64,000 nucleotides of DNA from Pseudomonas sp. Z8(2022) (GCF_025837155.1 NZ_CP107549.1:682001-746000); one strand, 5' to 3'; counted from the first letter of the stretch, positions 34,497 to 45,124 are shown. The notes: generated by a model from the letters alone, not told the origin. Made by a program: numbers and translations.

Positions 34497-36659
34497 TCAG
34501 CTCCGCGCCGGCTGGCTAAGGCGGCTGGCGGTCTTGTGCAGATCGAGGACGCGCTGGGCCAGGGCCTGGGCGATATCGAGGGTTTCGTCGGCGCTGCGCC
34601 GGGTCACCACGGCCGCGTCGCTGATCGCCTGGGCCTGCCGGGTTACCGCGTTGACCTGGGCCAGTTGGCTCTGCATGGTCTGGCTCAACTGACCCTGGCG
34701 CTGCTGCATGGCCTGCACCTGATCCTCGATACGCGCCAGTGCCTCGGTGGCTTCGCCGGCGCGGTCGACGCTGGCATGCGCCGCCTGCTGGCAACTGAGC
34801 ATGCTCTCCAGCGCGTTCCGGGTCTGCTGGCGCACGCCGCTCAGAGTCTGGGTGATTTCCTCGGTGGCGCCGGCGGTACGCTGGGCCAGGCTGCGGACTT
34901 CCTCGGCGACCACCGCAAAACCACGGCCGCTTTCACCGGCGCGGGCGGCCTCGATGGCGGCGTTAAGCGCGAGCAAATTGGTCTGATCGGCGATGGCATG
35001 GATTGCCTCGCTGATGTGCTGAATGGCCTCCGCCTGACGACTGAGCGCCTCGAGGCTGGCACTGGCCTGCTCGATGCGCGCAGCCAGCTGGCTGACATCG
35101 CTGGCGTTATGTCTGACCGCGGTGTTGCCCTGTTGGCTGAGGGCCAGGGCCTGGCGTGAGGCCTGTTCGCTATCGAGGATATGCTCGGTGGCCAGGCTGA
35201 TGCTTTGGTTCGACTCGAGCATCGACTGCGCGGTGTGCTGCGCCGCAGCAAGGCCGCTGCCGGCGCTGCGGCTGGCCTCGTGGGAGATGTGCATCAGCCG
35301 TTCGGAGGTGCTGTGCAGAGCCTGACCGGCACTGAGGATGCCCTGCATGGTGACGTCCATCTTGTCGACGAAGCTGTTGACCCAGCCGGCCAGCGCGCCG
35401 GATTCGTCATGGCGAAACTGTTCCATGGCCAGGCGACTGCTCAGCGGTGCGCCGCACTCGGCGGTGTCGAGGAAAAAGTCGGACAGGGCCTGCAGTTTGC
35501 GTGAACGCGGGCGCAGACTGAACGCCCAGTACGCCAGTAGTCCGGCGCCGGCGGCAACCGCGCTGAGCGGGTTGGCCAGCTCCGCGGCCTGTTGCTGCAG
35601 CGTCCAGTGCAGAGCGCCGAGCGCCGCCAGACCGAGGCCGGCGTGGCTGAGCAGGGTGTAGCTGAGGCTGCGTTGGCGATACACCTCTTCCAGGTCACCC
35701 TCGCACATCAGCCCCCACTTGTCCGGCGAACCTGGCAATTGCAGGGTCAGACCAGCACCTACCACCGGCACGTAGCGGTAGTCCGGGTAGCCGGGGTAAA
35801 GCACGAACAGGTTGCGCCCGCTGGCGATGGTTTCGCGTATGCCCGGGTGCAGTTGCTGGTTCGCCGGATTGGTGAAACGAATTTCAAATTCTGTGTGCTG
35901 GCGCACACTTATGGTGCCATAAGGGGTCTTGATGCCCTGTTTCAGGTTGTCGCCACCGCTGAAGGTGCTGTCCTCGAAGCGCGAGCGTGACAGGGCGGTG
36001 CCGGAGGCGATACTCGGGTCGAACTGGCTGTCGACCATGAACAGGTAGTTGTCGCCCGAGTCGCGGTAGACGTGGCCGGCCTCGCGCTGGATCAGGTCGC
36101 TCATCACGTCGTTGGGGATGCGTGCGCACAGGCAGCCGAGCACCTTGCCCTCGTGCAGCACCGGTTGATGGAACATCAGCGTCACGGCGTCGTGGAACTT
36201 CGAGGTGGTTGGCCCCAGTTGCTGGGTAAGCGGGTCGACATAGGGGCCCAGCAGGAACTGGCCGGCCAGGCCGCGCCGCAGCGCCTCTGGCGGATGGCGC
36301 TGGCCACCGCGTGGTGCGTGGCTGGAGGCAAGGATGCTGCCGTCGGGATCGACCACGAAAAGCTCGGAAACTTCCGGCTGATACTGACGAATCTGGTTCA
36401 GTTGAGCTGAACTGGGCGGCCAGTTCAGGCTGCAGCTTGCGGCGATCAGCTGCAGTGACTGCCAATGCTGCAGGGTCCAGTTGATCAGCAGATCGACGCG
36501 GGTTTGTGCCAGCCCGCTGAAGGTTTTTTCGATGCGCTCGAGCTGGCTGCGATTGCAGCGAAACGACCAGCGCATCCTCAGCTTGCCGGTACGGCCAAAC
36601 CAGGGCAGCCAGTGTCGCTCATGCGGCTGCAGATGCATGTCGTTGCTCAGTAATGCCAT
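34497..36659 (-). CDS. Methyl-accepting chemotaxis protein with Aer-like topology
   Basis: 720 aa. The N-terminal 330 residues look like a Cache-type sensor ([60 protein letters not shown]), but no membrane helix precedes it. Two hydrophobic helices follow, about residues 333-352 and 362-381. The C-terminus is the signalling domain with hairpin tip [20 protein letters not shown], so both ends would be cytosolic. No clear HAMP domain was seen between the second helix and the signalling part. The ligand is unknown; the cob genes downstream give no proof of a cobamide link. A terminator separates it from dxs. Confidence 0.8.
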   Translation of the reverse strand: MALLSNDMHLQPHERHWLPWFGRTGKLRMRWSFRCNRSQLERIEKTFSGLAQTRVDLLINWTLQHWQSLQLIAASCSLNWPPSSAQLNQIRQYQPEVSELFVVDPDGSILASSHAPRGGQRHPPEALRRGLAGQFLLGPYVDPLTQQLGPTTSKFHDAVTLMFHQPVLHEGKVLGCLCARIPNDVMSDLIQREAGHVYRDSGDNYLFMVDSQFDPSIASGTALSRSRFEDSTFSGGDNLKQGIKTPYGTISVRQHTEFEIRFTNPANQQLHPGIRETIASGRNLFVLYPGYPDYRYVPVVGAGLTLQLPGSPDKWGLMCEGDLEEVYRQRSLSYTLLSHAGLGLAALGALHWTLQQQAAELANPLSAVAAGAGLLAYWAFSLRPRSRKLQALSDFFLDTAECGAPLSSRLAMEQFRHDESGALAGWVNSFVDKMDVTMQGILSAGQALHSTSERLMHISHEASRSAGSGLAAAQHTAQSMLESNQSISLATEHILDSEQASRQALALSQQGNTAVRHNASDVSQLAARIEQASASLEALSRQAEAIQHISEAIHAIADQTNLLALNAAIEAARAGESGRGFAVVAEEVRSLAQRTAGATEEITQTLSGVRQQTRNALESMLSCQQAAHASVDRAGEATEALARIEDQVQAMQQRQGQLSQTMQSQLAQVNAVTRQAQAISDAAVVTRRSADETLDIAQALAQRVLDLHKTASRLSQPARS

Positions 36660-36698
36660 GTTGATGCCCCATCACATCGCGCCGCCAGGTGCTGCGCG

Positions 36699-36730
36699 AA
36701 AAAGGCCCGGTGTGAAGCAAATACCGGGCC
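36699..36730 (-). terminator. Rho-independent terminator after dxs
   Basis: On the minus strand, stem GGCCCGGT / ACCGGGCC with an 11-nt loop is followed by TTTTT. It closes the dxs transcript, 14 bp after the stop, before the chemoreceptor gene. Confidence 0.85.
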
Positions 36731-36743
36731 GGGGAGCGAAGCA

Positions 36744-38639
36744 TCAGCTGGACAGTAGTGTCAGACGGGTGCGGATGGCGGCTTCGATACCGGCTTCGTC
36801 GAGGCCGCATTCGGCGAGCATCTGGCTCGGTTTGGCGTGCTCGACGTAGTAGTCGGGCAGCCCCAGGTGCAGCAGCGGCTTGACGATGTTCTCGGCGGCG
36901 AGAAATTCGCTGACCGCGCTGCCGGCACCGCCCATCACGGTGTTTTCCTCGATGGTCACCAGCAGCTCATGGCTGCCGGCCAGTTCGCGCAGCAGGGCTT
37001 CGTCCAGTGGTTTTACGAAGCGCATGTCAACCACGGTAGCGTCCAGCGTCTCGCCGACGCGCAGGGCTTCGGCCAGTTGTACGCCGAAGACCAGCAACGC
37101 AATCTTCTGGCCCTGGCGGCGGACCATGGCCTTGCCGATCTCCAGCGGTTGCAGGCCCGGTTCGAGCGGCGCATTGGGGCCGGTGCCGCGCGGATAGCGC
37201 ACGGCGGCCGGGCCGTCGAACAGGTGGCCGGTGGTGAGCATGCGGCGCATCTCGTTCTCGTCACTCGGGGTCATCACCAGCATGCCGGGGATGCAGCGCA
37301 GGTATGACAGGTCGAAGCTGCCAGCGTGAGTCGGGCCGTCTTCGCCGACCAGGCCGGCGCGGTCGATGGCGAACAGCACGTCGAGGTGCTGCACGGCGAC
37401 ATCGTGGATCAGCTGGTCATAGGCGCGCTGGAGGAAGGTGGAGTAGATCGCCACCACCGGCTTGGCACCTTCGCAGGCCATGCCGGCCGCCAGGGTCACG
37501 GCGTGCTGCTCGGCAATCGCCACGTCGAAGTAACGATCGGGGAAGCGTTCGCTGAAGGCTACGAGATCAGAGCCTTCCTTCATCGCCGGGGTGATGCCGA
37601 CCAGGCGTGGGTCCTGCTCGGCCATGTCACACAGCCACTGGCCGAACACGTTGGAGTATTTCGGGCCACTCGGCTTCTTCGGCGCGGCGACCGGGGTCAC
37701 CGGCTCCAGCTTGGTGATGGCGTGATAGCCGATCGGGTCGGCCTCGGCCGGGGCGAAGCCCTTGCCCTTCTTGGTCACCACATGGAGGAACTGCGGGCCC
37801 TCCAGGTCGCGCATATTGCGTAATGTAGCAAGCAGCGTTGGCAGGTCGTGGCCGTCGATGGGGCCGACGTAGTTCCAGCCCAGTTCCTCGAACAGGGTGC
37901 CGGGCACCAGCATGCCCTTGGCGTGCTCCTCGACCTTGCGCGCTATTTCCCAGGCGCCCGGCAGGCGCGAGAGGATCTTCTTGCTGCCCTCGCGCATGCT
38001 GGCGTAGGTGCGGCTGGAGATGATCTTGGCCAGGTAGTTGGACAGGCCGCCGACATTCTTGGAAATCGACATGTCGTTGTCGTTGAGGATCACCAGCATG
38101 TTGGCGCCGACGTCGGTGGCATGGTTGAGCGCCTCGAAGGCCATGCCGGCGGTCAGGGCGCCGTCGCCGATCACGGCCACGCTCTTGCGTTTCTCGCCTT
38201 TCAGACGGGCGGCGATGGCCATGCCCAGGGCTGCGCTGATGCTGGTGCTGGAGTGGCCGACGCCGAAGGTGTCGTACTCGCTCTCGCTGCGCCGCGGAAA
38301 GGCGGCCAGGCCGTCCTTCTGGCGCAGGGTGCCCATGCGCTCGCGACGGCCGGTGAGGATCTTGTGTGGGTAGGCCTGGTGGCCGACGTCCCACACCAGG
38401 CGGTCGTCGGGGGTGTCGAAGACGTAGTGCAGGGCAATGGTCAGCTCGATCACGCCTAGGCCGGCACCGAAGTGCCCGCCGCTCTGGCCCACGCTGTAGA
38501 GCAGGTACTGGCGCAGTTCGTCGGCGAGTGTTTCCAGGTCCGCTTCGGCCAGGCGGCGCAGTTCGTCGGGCGTGCTGGCGCTGTCAAGCAGCGGCGTCAA
38601 CGGGCGCTCGCGGGGGATCTCGTGGAAAGTGGTCGGCAT
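36744..38639 (-). CDS. dxs: 1-deoxy-D-xylulose-5-phosphate synthase
   Basis: 631 aa, the normal length. It has the thiamine-diphosphate site [54 protein letters not shown] and [16 protein letters not shown]. It makes the first intermediate of the MEP isoprenoid route from pyruvate and glyceraldehyde phosphate, and its product also feeds thiamine and pyridoxal synthesis. It normally follows xseB-ispA directly in Pseudomonas. Here two unrelated genes intervene (see findings). Confidence 0.97.
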   Translation of the reverse strand: MPTTFHEIPRERPLTPLLDSASTPDELRRLAEADLETLADELRQYLLYSVGQSGGHFGAGLGVIELTIALHYVFDTPDDRLVWDVGHQAYPHKILTGRRERMGTLRQKDGLAAFPRRSESEYDTFGVGHSSTSISAALGMAIAARLKGEKRKSVAVIGDGALTAGMAFEALNHATDVGANMLVILNDNDMSISKNVGGLSNYLAKIISSRTYASMREGSKKILSRLPGAWEIARKVEEHAKGMLVPGTLFEELGWNYVGPIDGHDLPTLLATLRNMRDLEGPQFLHVVTKKGKGFAPAEADPIGYHAITKLEPVTPVAAPKKPSGPKYSNVFGQWLCDMAEQDPRLVGITPAMKEGSDLVAFSERFPDRYFDVAIAEQHAVTLAAGMACEGAKPVVAIYSTFLQRAYDQLIHDVAVQHLDVLFAIDRAGLVGEDGPTHAGSFDLSYLRCIPGMLVMTPSDENEMRRMLTTGHLFDGPAAVRYPRGTGPNAPLEPGLQPLEIGKAMVRRQGQKIALLVFGVQLAEALRVGETLDATVVDMRFVKPLDEALLRELAGSHELLVTIEENTVMGGAGSAVSEFLAAENIVKPLLHLGLPDYYVEHAKPSQMLAECGLDEAGIEAAIRTRLTLLSS

Positions 38640-38721
38640 CAGGCGAATCGTTATAGGCGTAAAAGATGCGGCAGTTTACCTGATGCCGGGAAAACAGCCC
38701 AATCTGCTGACCACATCGGCG

Positions 38722-39672
38722 TCACCGGTAGTTTCTTGCGAGGAAATCCAGCAGCAGGGCGCTTACCCGTTCGCCGCATTCGCCCTGCAGCCAGTGGCCT
38801 GCACCGGACAGGTCGTGGCGTTCCAGGCGTGGCACCTTCTCGCCCATGCGCTTGAGCGTCGGCGCCTCGAAGCGGCCCACCGGGTCATTCTCGCCGAGCA
38901 GGAACAGCGTCGGCTGCTCCACCTGCAGACCGGCCAGATGTTCGGTGCGCTGCCAGTTGCGCTCGAAGTTGCGGTACCAGTTCAGCGCGCCGCGGAAGCC
39001 GTGGCGCTCGAAGGTTCGCAGGTAGTGGGCGAACATCGTCTCGCTGCACCAGGGCGGCAGTGGCAGGTCATCCGGCATGCCGTCGAACAGCCGCGCATCG
39101 GCCGGTTTGTCCGTCGCCAGCAGGGCATCGCCCAGACCGCCGAGCAGCAGGCGCAGACTGCGGCCGATGTCTGCGTCCAGTTCGGCTTCGGCCACGCCTG
39201 GCTGCTGGAAGTAGAGGATGTAGTGGAAGCGCCCGGAATAGGCCTCACGCATCATCTCGATGGCCGGGCGTTTCGGCCGGCCGCCGAAGGGTACCGACAG
39301 TGCGCCGAGCGCCCTGACCCGCTCAGGCTCCAGCAGCGCCAGGTTCCAGGCCACCGGCGCGCCCCAGTCGTGGCCGACCACCGCGACCTCGTGCTGGCCA
39401 AGCATGTCCATCGCCGCCTGGATATCACCACACAGGCTGAGCAGGTCATAGTCTGCCGGATCAGTCGGTGCGCTGCTGGCGCCATAGCCGCGCATCTCCG
39501 GGGCGAACACGCGGTAGCCGGCGGCGGCCAACGCTTCGATCTGCGGGTGCCAGGCGTACCAGCATTCGGGAAAGCCATGCAGCAGCCACACCGGTTTGCC
39601 GTGCTCGGGGCCGGTGCTGTACAGGCTGAGTTCGATGCCATTGACGGCGAGCAGGCGGTGATCGATATGCAT
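38722..39672 (-). CDS. Epoxide hydrolase-like alpha/beta hydrolase
   Basis: 316 aa. The fold shows the oxyanion HGFPECWYAWHPQ, the nucleophile elbow VVGHDWGAPVAWNLALL with Asp at the active position, FLLGENDPVGRF for the acid and SGAGHWLQGE for the His. The Asp nucleophile (not Ser) and the HGFPE box indicate the epoxide hydrolase/haloalkane dehalogenase branch. The substrate cannot be predicted. It starts 10 bp after the acyl-CoA carboxylase stop, so the two are one transcript unit. The pair sits between dxs and ispA. Confidence 0.85.
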   Translation of the reverse strand: MHIDHRLLAVNGIELSLYSTGPEHGKPVWLLHGFPECWYAWHPQIEALAAAGYRVFAPEMRGYGASSAPTDPADYDLLSLCGDIQAAMDMLGQHEVAVVGHDWGAPVAWNLALLEPERVRALGALSVPFGGRPKRPAIEMMREAYSGRFHYILYFQQPGVAEAELDADIGRSLRLLLGGLGDALLATDKPADARLFDGMPDDLPLPPWCSETMFAHYLRTFERHGFRGALNWYRNFERNWQRTEHLAGLQVEQPTLFLLGENDPVGRFEAPTLKRMGEKVPRLERHDLSGAGHWLQGECGERVSALLLDFLARNYR

Positions 39673-39682
39673 GGAGATGTCC

Positions 39683-42600
39683 TTACCAGGTGTCGACGAA
39701 AGGACGTTTCTTGCCGTCGCGCCTCGGCGGACGCGGCGCCGCGTTGAGGCCGCGCAACAGCCAGGCGCGGCTGTCGGCCGGGTCGATCACGGCGTCGATC
39801 TCAAGATAGCTGGCCATGTTCAGCGCCTTGCCGTTGTCATAGGCCTTGGTCACCAGCTTGTCGAACAGTGCCTGACGTGCGGCATCGTCCGGCTGTGCTG
39901 CCAGCTCCTTGGCAAAGCCCAGGCGTACCGCGCCTTCCAGTCCCATGGCACCGAATTCGCCACTGGGCCAGGCGGCGGTGAACAGCGGCGAATGGAAGCT
40001 GCCGGCCGCCATGGCCTGGGCGCCGAGGCCGTAGCCCTTGCGCAGCACCAGGGTGAAGAAGGGCACCGTGAGGCTGGCGGCGCTGACGAACAGACGCGAG
40101 ACGTGGCGCACCGTGGCCTGCTGCTCGGCTTGCGGGCCGACCATGAAGCCGGGGGTGTCGCACAGCGAGACGATGGGCAGGTCATGGGCTTCGCACAGTT
40201 GCAGGAAGCGTGCGGCCTTGTCGCCGGCCACGGCATCGATGGCGCCGCCCAGGTGCGCGGGGTTGTTGGCGATCAGACCGAAGGGTTTGCCCTCAATGCG
40301 GATCAGCGCGGTGACCAGGCCGGGGGCGAACTGGCGGCGCAGTTCCAGCACGCTGCCGTGATCGGCCAGCAGTTCGATCACCTGGCGGATGTCGTACACG
40401 CGCAGGCGATTTTCCGGGATCACATGGCGCAGCTCGCGGGGATCGCTGCATTGCCAGTCGCTTACCGCGCCCTGGAAATAGCCCATGTACTGCTTGGCCA
40501 CAGCGACCGCTGCGGCTTCGTCTTCCACCAGTACGTCGATCACCCCGTTGGGGCTCTGCACACTGGTCGGGCCGACCTGCTCGGGGGTGAAACTGCCGAG
40601 GCCGCCGCCTTCGATCATCGCCGGGCCGGCCATACCGATGCTGGCGTTACGAGTGGCGATGATCACGTCACAGCAACCGAGCAGCGCGGCGTTGCCGGCG
40701 AAGCAGCGGCCGGAGACCACACCCACCGTCGGCACCAGGCCGGAGAGTTTGGCCATGGCGACGAAGGTGTGGCAGTCCAGCCCGGCCACGCCGACGAAAT
40801 CGGTATCGCCCGGTCGGCCGCCGCCGCCTTCGGCGAACAGCACGACCGGGAGGCGCCATTGTTCGGCCAGGGCCAGCATGCGATCGGTCTTCTTGTGGTT
40901 CATCACGCCCTGGGTGCCGGCGAATACCGTGTAGTCGTAGGCGATGGCCATGCAGCGTGCGGCCTCGGCGCCGAAGCTCGCGGCGTTCACCGTGCCGATA
41001 CCGGCGACCAGGCCGTCGGCCGGACTCAGCTCCAGCAATTCCTCTGGCGAGCGGCGACGGCGCTGAGCGGCCAGAGCCATGGCGCCGTATTCGATAAAAC
41101 TGCCGTCATCGAGCAGGTCCGCGAGGTTCTCCCGCACCGTGCGCTGGCCGGTCCTGCGCCTTTTCGCCACGGCGTCGGGACGGTGCGCATCGGTCAGGCG
41201 GGCATGGCGCTCGAGCACTTCGGCCAGATCGGCGCGGATATGCGCCAGGTCGACCGCCTGCTCGCCGTGGGCGTCGAGGCCGTCCACCTCGGCCGGCTGC
41301 AGAAATGCCAGCGCCTGGCCCTCACCGATGGCGTCACCAGGGGCCACGGCCAGCACACGGACGATACCGCTGTGCTCGGCCATGACCTCGAATTCCATCT
41401 TCATTGCCTCCAGTACGGCGATGCGCTGGCCTGCGGCCACGGCGTCACCCTCGGCGACCTCCAGGCTGACCAGCACACCAGCGCTGGGTGCGCTCAGGGC
41501 CAGAGTGCCGGGCGGAGCATCGACAATGGCCTTGGCGCTTTGCAGGGTGGCGTCAGCGGCGAAGTAACGGTGCGGGTGAGCCTGTTCACGCGCCGCCAGC
41601 AGGCTGTCCAGATGGCGCTCGACGTAGGTGGTGTCGACCTGATTGGCGATCACCGCCTCGCTTTGCAGCAGGTTCTGCAGCAGGTGCAGGTTGCTCGCCA
41701 CACCGTCGAGGCGGAACTCGCACAGCCCCCGGTAGGCACGGCGCAGGGCGCCGGGGTAGTCGCTGGCGCTGGCGATCAGCTTGGCGATCAGCGAGTCGTA
41801 CGCCGGACTGACGACGTAGCCGGCATAGCCGCAGCCATCCACACGCAGGCCGGGGCCGGAGGGCGGTTGGTAGGCGCCGAGCACGCCGCTGGCCGGGCGC
41901 GCGCTGCCATCGGCGAGCAGGGTTTCCAGGTTCAAGCGCACCTGCACGGCATAGCCCTTGGTCGCGGGCGGTGTGAGCAGGTTCAGCTCGGCCAGGCTTT
42001 TGCCGGCGGCCAGGTGCAGTTGCGTGTGCAGCAGGTCGACGCCGGTGACCTGCTCGGTGACGGTGTGCTCCACCTGCACGCGCGGGTTGGCCTCCATGAA
42101 GTAGAAGCGTCCCGGCTGGTCGAGGTCGAGTAGAAACTCGAAGGTGCCGATACCTTGGTAGCGCACCTCGGTGGCCAGGCGCAGGGCGCTGGCGATGATG
42201 GCGTCACGGGTGGCCGCATCCAGATCGGGGCTGGGCGCGATTTCCACCAGCTTCTGGTGGCGGCGTTGCAGGCTGCAGTCACGTTCCCACAGGTGGCTGA
42301 CTGTGCCGCTGCCGTCACCGAGCACCTGCACTTCGATATGTCGGGCGCGGCACACGCGCTTTTCCACGTACAACGCGTCACTGCCGAAGGCGCCCTGGGC
42401 CTCGGAGGCGCAGCGGGCGAAAGCCTCGGCCAGTTGCGCCGGCTCGTCCACCGCACGCATGCCGCGCCCGCCGCCACCAGCCAGGGCCTTGATCATCACG
42501 CTGCCGTGTGCGGCGAGAAAGGCGGCGGCCTGCTCCAGCGTCACCGCCTGGTTGATGCCGGGCACCAGGGGGACGCCGCAGCGTTCGGCGAGATCGCGGG

Positions 42601-42955
42601 CGGCGGCCTTGTCGCCGAACAGTTGCAGTGTCTCGGGCGTGGGGCCGACGAAGGTCAGCCCAGCGGCCTGGCAACGGCGGGCGAACTCGGCGTTCTCGGC
42701 GAGAAAACCGTAGCCGGGGTGGACGGCCGTGCAGCCTTGTTCACGAGCAATGGCGATCAGCTGATCCATATCCAGATAGGCCGCGACTCCGCGACCGGCC
42801 AGCGCCACGGCCAGGTCGGCCTTGCGCGTATGCAGGCAGGCGTTGTCGTCTTCGGCGAATACCGCCACCGAGCGAATACCGAGATCTGCACAGGCCTGGG
42901 CGATACGAATTGCTATCTCGCCACGGTTGGCGATCAGCAGGGCGGGGAAGGGCAT
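39683..42955 (-). CDS. Single-chain acyl-CoA carboxylase (biotin carboxylase + BCCP + carboxyltransferase)
   Basis: 1090 aa. The biotin carboxylase part spans about residues 1-450 (LIANRGEIAIRIAQACADLG, KALAGGGGRGMRAV, FYFMEANPRVQVEHTVTE). The biotinyl domain has VLEAMKMEFEVM with biotinylated Lys519. From about 575 both carboxyltransferase halves follow (LVAGIGTVN, EGGGGRPGDTD, GPAMIEGGGLGSF, CDTPGFMVGPQAE, SGEFGAMGLEGAVR). All domains are complete. This layout matches long-chain/multi-substrate acyl-CoA carboxylases of one polypeptide. Probable substrate: an acyl-CoA, identity unknown. An epoxide hydrolase gene follows. Confidence 0.92.
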   Translation of the reverse strand: MPFPALLIANRGEIAIRIAQACADLGIRSVAVFAEDDNACLHTRKADLAVALAGRGVAAYLDMDQLIAIAREQGCTAVHPGYGFLAENAEFARRCQAAGLTFVGPTPETLQLFGDKAAARDLAERCGVPLVPGINQAVTLEQAAAFLAAHGSVMIKALAGGGGRGMRAVDEPAQLAEAFARCASEAQGAFGSDALYVEKRVCRARHIEVQVLGDGSGTVSHLWERDCSLQRRHQKLVEIAPSPDLDAATRDAIIASALRLATEVRYQGIGTFEFLLDLDQPGRFYFMEANPRVQVEHTVTEQVTGVDLLHTQLHLAAGKSLAELNLLTPPATKGYAVQVRLNLETLLADGSARPASGVLGAYQPPSGPGLRVDGCGYAGYVVSPAYDSLIAKLIASASDYPGALRRAYRGLCEFRLDGVASNLHLLQNLLQSEAVIANQVDTTYVERHLDSLLAAREQAHPHRYFAADATLQSAKAIVDAPPGTLALSAPSAGVLVSLEVAEGDAVAAGQRIAVLEAMKMEFEVMAEHSGIVRVLAVAPGDAIGEGQALAFLQPAEVDGLDAHGEQAVDLAHIRADLAEVLERHARLTDAHRPDAVAKRRRTGQRTVRENLADLLDDGSFIEYGAMALAAQRRRRSPEELLELSPADGLVAGIGTVNAASFGAEAARCMAIAYDYTVFAGTQGVMNHKKTDRMLALAEQWRLPVVLFAEGGGGRPGDTDFVGVAGLDCHTFVAMAKLSGLVPTVGVVSGRCFAGNAALLGCCDVIIATRNASIGMAGPAMIEGGGLGSFTPEQVGPTSVQSPNGVIDVLVEDEAAAVAVAKQYMGYFQGAVSDWQCSDPRELRHVIPENRLRVYDIRQVIELLADHGSVLELRRQFAPGLVTALIRIEGKPFGLIANNPAHLGGAIDAVAGDKAARFLQLCEAHDLPIVSLCDTPGFMVGPQAEQQATVRHVSRLFVSAASLTVPFFTLVLRKGYGLGAQAMAAGSFHSPLFTAAWPSGEFGAMGLEGAVRLGFAKELAAQPDDAARQALFDKLVTKAYDNGKALNMASYLEIDAVIDPADSRAWLLRGLNAAPRPPRRDGKKRPFVDTW

Positions 42956-43067
42956 GGCGGCTCCTGACGTCTTGTCGTTATGGAGCCCATCTTAGGTGGC
43001 TGGCTGCCTGGGTAAAGCAAGCCTTATGTGGCGATCATGCCGATATAGATGCAAATGATGATGGCGT

Positions 43068-43095
43068 GCGCTGCGGCGACAGCCGCTCCCACAAG
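43068..43095. repeat. Single REP-like hairpin
   Basis: GCGGC / GCCGC (43073-43086) with loop GACA, followed by TCCCACAAGC. The GCGGC-N4-GCCGCTCC core is shared with the hairpin at 14149-14162. It sits between ispA and the carboxylase gene. Confidence 0.6.
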
Positions 43096-43110
43096 CGTTA
43101 TCTGCGGTCG

Positions 43111-43998
43111 CTAGCTGCGTCGTTCGACTATATAGCGCGCCAGTTCACGCAGTGGTTCTGCGCTGTTGCCGAACGGACGCAGCACGTGCAGGGCCTGATC
43201 GCGCAGTTCCAGGGCGTAGTCCTTGGCCGCGTCGAGGCCGAGCAGGGCGGGGTAGGTGGGTTTGTCGTGGGCTTCGTCCTTGCCCTGGGTCTTGCCCAGG
43301 GTGGCGGTATCGCTCTCCACGTCGAGAATGTCGTCCTGCACCTGGAAGGCCAGGCCGATGGCGCGGGCGTATTGCAGCAGCGCCTTGCGCGCCAGTTCGT
43401 CGGGGTTGCCGCTGGCCAGGGCGCCGAGCACGACGCTGGCCTCGATCAGGGCGCCGGTCTTGTGCCGGTGCATGACTTCCAGCGCCTGCTGGTCGAGCTG
43501 CAGGCCCACCGAACCGAGGTCGATGGCCTGGCCGCCGACCATGCCCGCCGGGCCTGCAGCCTGGCTCAGCAGTTCGATCATCTGCAGGCGCGTCTCCGCC
43601 TCCTGCGGGTTGCGGCGACGGTCGGCGAGCACCTCGAACGCCAGGCTCTGCAGCGCGTCGCCGGCGAGTATGGCGCTGGCTTCGTCGAAGGCCTTGTGCG
43701 TGGTCGGCTGACCACGGCGCAGGTCGTCGTCGTCCATCGCCGGCAGGTCGTCATGCACCAGTGAATAGGCATGGATCAGCTCCACCGCACAGGCGGCTCC
43801 GTCGGCACGCTCGATATCGCCCTCCAGCGCTTCGCAGGCGGCGTAGACCAGCAGCGGACGCACGCGTTTGCCGCCATTCATGACGCTGTAGCGCATGGCC
43901 TGGTAGAGCCGTTCGAGTTCTGTGCGTGGGGGCTGGAACAGGGTGTCCAGGGCAGCGTCGACGCGGTTCTGGCAGCGCTTCTGGTACGCCGCGATCAT
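43111..43998 (-). CDS. ispA: Farnesyl diphosphate synthase
   Basis: 295 aa from the ATG at 43998; the longer frame reads into xseB. The first Asp-rich motif is [17 protein letters not shown] and the second is [20 protein letters not shown], with [17 protein letters not shown] before. It condenses IPP with DMAPP and GPP to farnesyl diphosphate for quinones, undecaprenyl carriers and more. It overlaps the xseB stop by four bases. The REP-like hairpin and the carboxylase gene follow. Confidence 0.97.
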   Translation of the reverse strand: MIAAYQKRCQNRVDAALDTLFQPPRTELERLYQAMRYSVMNGGKRVRPLLVYAACEALEGDIERADGAACAVELIHAYSLVHDDLPAMDDDDLRRGQPTTHKAFDEASAILAGDALQSLAFEVLADRRRNPQEAETRLQMIELLSQAAGPAGMVGGQAIDLGSVGLQLDQQALEVMHRHKTGALIEASVVLGALASGNPDELARKALLQYARAIGLAFQVQDDILDVESDTATLGKTQGKDEAHDKPTYPALLGLDAAKDYALELRDQALHVLRPFGNSAEPLRELARYIVERRS

Positions 43999-44237
43999 GC
44001 CGTTTCGTCCGAGTCGAAGGGCGCTGTCTGCAGTTCGCCATCGCGCTCCAGCAGGATCTGCACCTTCTGCTCCGCCTGGGCCAGGGCGGCCTGGCATTCG
44101 CGGGTCAGACCGATGCCCTGCTCGAAGGCGGTCAGCGAGTCTTCCAGCGACAGCTCGCCGCTCTCCATGCGCTCGACCAGCGTCTGCAATTCGGCGAGGG
44201 AGTGTTCGAAGTCGGGAGCGGCTTTCTTGCGGGCCAT
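43995..44237 (-). CDS. xseB: Exodeoxyribonuclease VII small subunit
   Basis: 80 aa from the ATG at 44237 ([12 protein letters not shown]), the usual XseB length; a longer frame reaches 44300 but lacks support. [40 protein letters not shown] and the helical pair are diagnostic. It works with the large XseA subunit on single-stranded DNA ends. The ATGA overlap with ispA is conserved. Confidence 0.95.
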   Translation of the reverse strand: MARKKAAPDFEHSLAELQTLVERMESGELSLEDSLTAFEQGIGLTRECQAALAQAEQKVQILLERDGELQTAPFDSDETA

Positions 44238-44314
44238 GGCGGCGAGTCTCGGGCTGCTTGGAAACCGCGCGACACTAGCAGAGCCAGGCCTTTCGGGCAA
44301 ATCAGCGGGTCATG

Positions 44315-45091
44315 TCAGGCTGCGAAATAGGTGCTCCAGAAGTAGTACAGGGTCATGCAGCTACCGACCAGAATCACGAAGCTGCGCAGAAGCGTCGGCG
44401 GCAGTTTTTCGCCCAGTGCGCCGCCGGCATAACCGCCAATCGTGGCGCCGGTAAGCAGGATGGCCAGTTCGTACCAGCTGACCCGGCCGGCGATGACGAA
44501 AGTCAGCGTGGCGATGCTGTAGATCACCGCCGATATCAGGTTCTTCAATGCGTTGGAACGGGCCAGAGGGTGGCCTTCGATGGAGAACGCAGCCAGCTGC
44601 AGAATGCCCATGCCGGCGCCGAAATACCCGCCGTAGATCGAAACGCCGATGTGCGCACCCAGCGACAGTGGCGTATGAGGCGGGTGTTCGGATTCCCTGC
44701 TCTTGCGCCGCTCCGCCAGCCAGCGTCCCAGCCAGGGACTGGCGGCAAACAGTGCAGTGGCTGCCAGCAGCAGCCAGGGAATCAGCACGCGGAACACATC
44801 GTCGCCACCTGCCAGCAGCAGCAGGCCGCCGAGCAGGCCGCCGGCCAGGCCGGCCAGCAGCAGCGGAATCAGGTAACGGCCCAGTGGCCGCAGCGAAGCG
44901 CGCGCGGCCCAGGCGCCGGCCAGGCTTGCTGGCCACAGTGCCACGGCATTGGTGGCGTTGGCGGTCACGGGTGGCAGGCCCGCCGCGAGCAGGGCCGGGA
45001 AGGAGAAGAAGGTGCCGCCGCCGGCCAGGGCATTCATGCCTCCGGCGGCAAAACCGGCGAGGGCCAACAGCAGCAGATCGAACAGAGTCAT
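44315..45091 (-). CDS. TauE/SafE-family membrane transporter
   Basis: 258 aa with about eight membrane helices (LFDLLLLALAGFAAGGMNAL; YLIPLLLAGLAGGLLGGLLL; ISAVIYSIATLTFVIAG; ELAILLTGATIGGYAGGALG). The repeated GGGTFFSFPALLAAGLPPVT at the N-terminal and YGGYFGAGMGILQLAAF in the middle are the family hallmarks. Members export or move organic sulfur or sulfite compounds. Substrate not predictable. It is transcribed away from xseB, 78 bp downstream of that gene. A hairpin and a palindrome lie in the upstream gap. Confidence 0.85.
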   Translation of the reverse strand: MTLFDLLLLALAGFAAGGMNALAGGGTFFSFPALLAAGLPPVTANATNAVALWPASLAGAWAARASLRPLGRYLIPLLLAGLAGGLLGGLLLLAGGDDVFRVLIPWLLLAATALFAASPWLGRWLAERRKSRESEHPPHTPLSLGAHIGVSIYGGYFGAGMGILQLAAFSIEGHPLARSNALKNLISAVIYSIATLTFVIAGRVSWYELAILLTGATIGGYAGGALGEKLPPTLLRSFVILVGSCMTLYYFWSTYFAA

Positions 45092-45124
45092 CGGTCAGGC
45101 TCGCACAAAAAAGGTGCAGCATAG

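Noticed and set aside
39671..42133. 820-residue open frame on the plus strand
   Set aside because: It is antisense to the complete acyl-CoA carboxylase gene; low-complexity Gly/Ala/His-rich translation typical of GC-rich antisense frames, with no recognisable domain.
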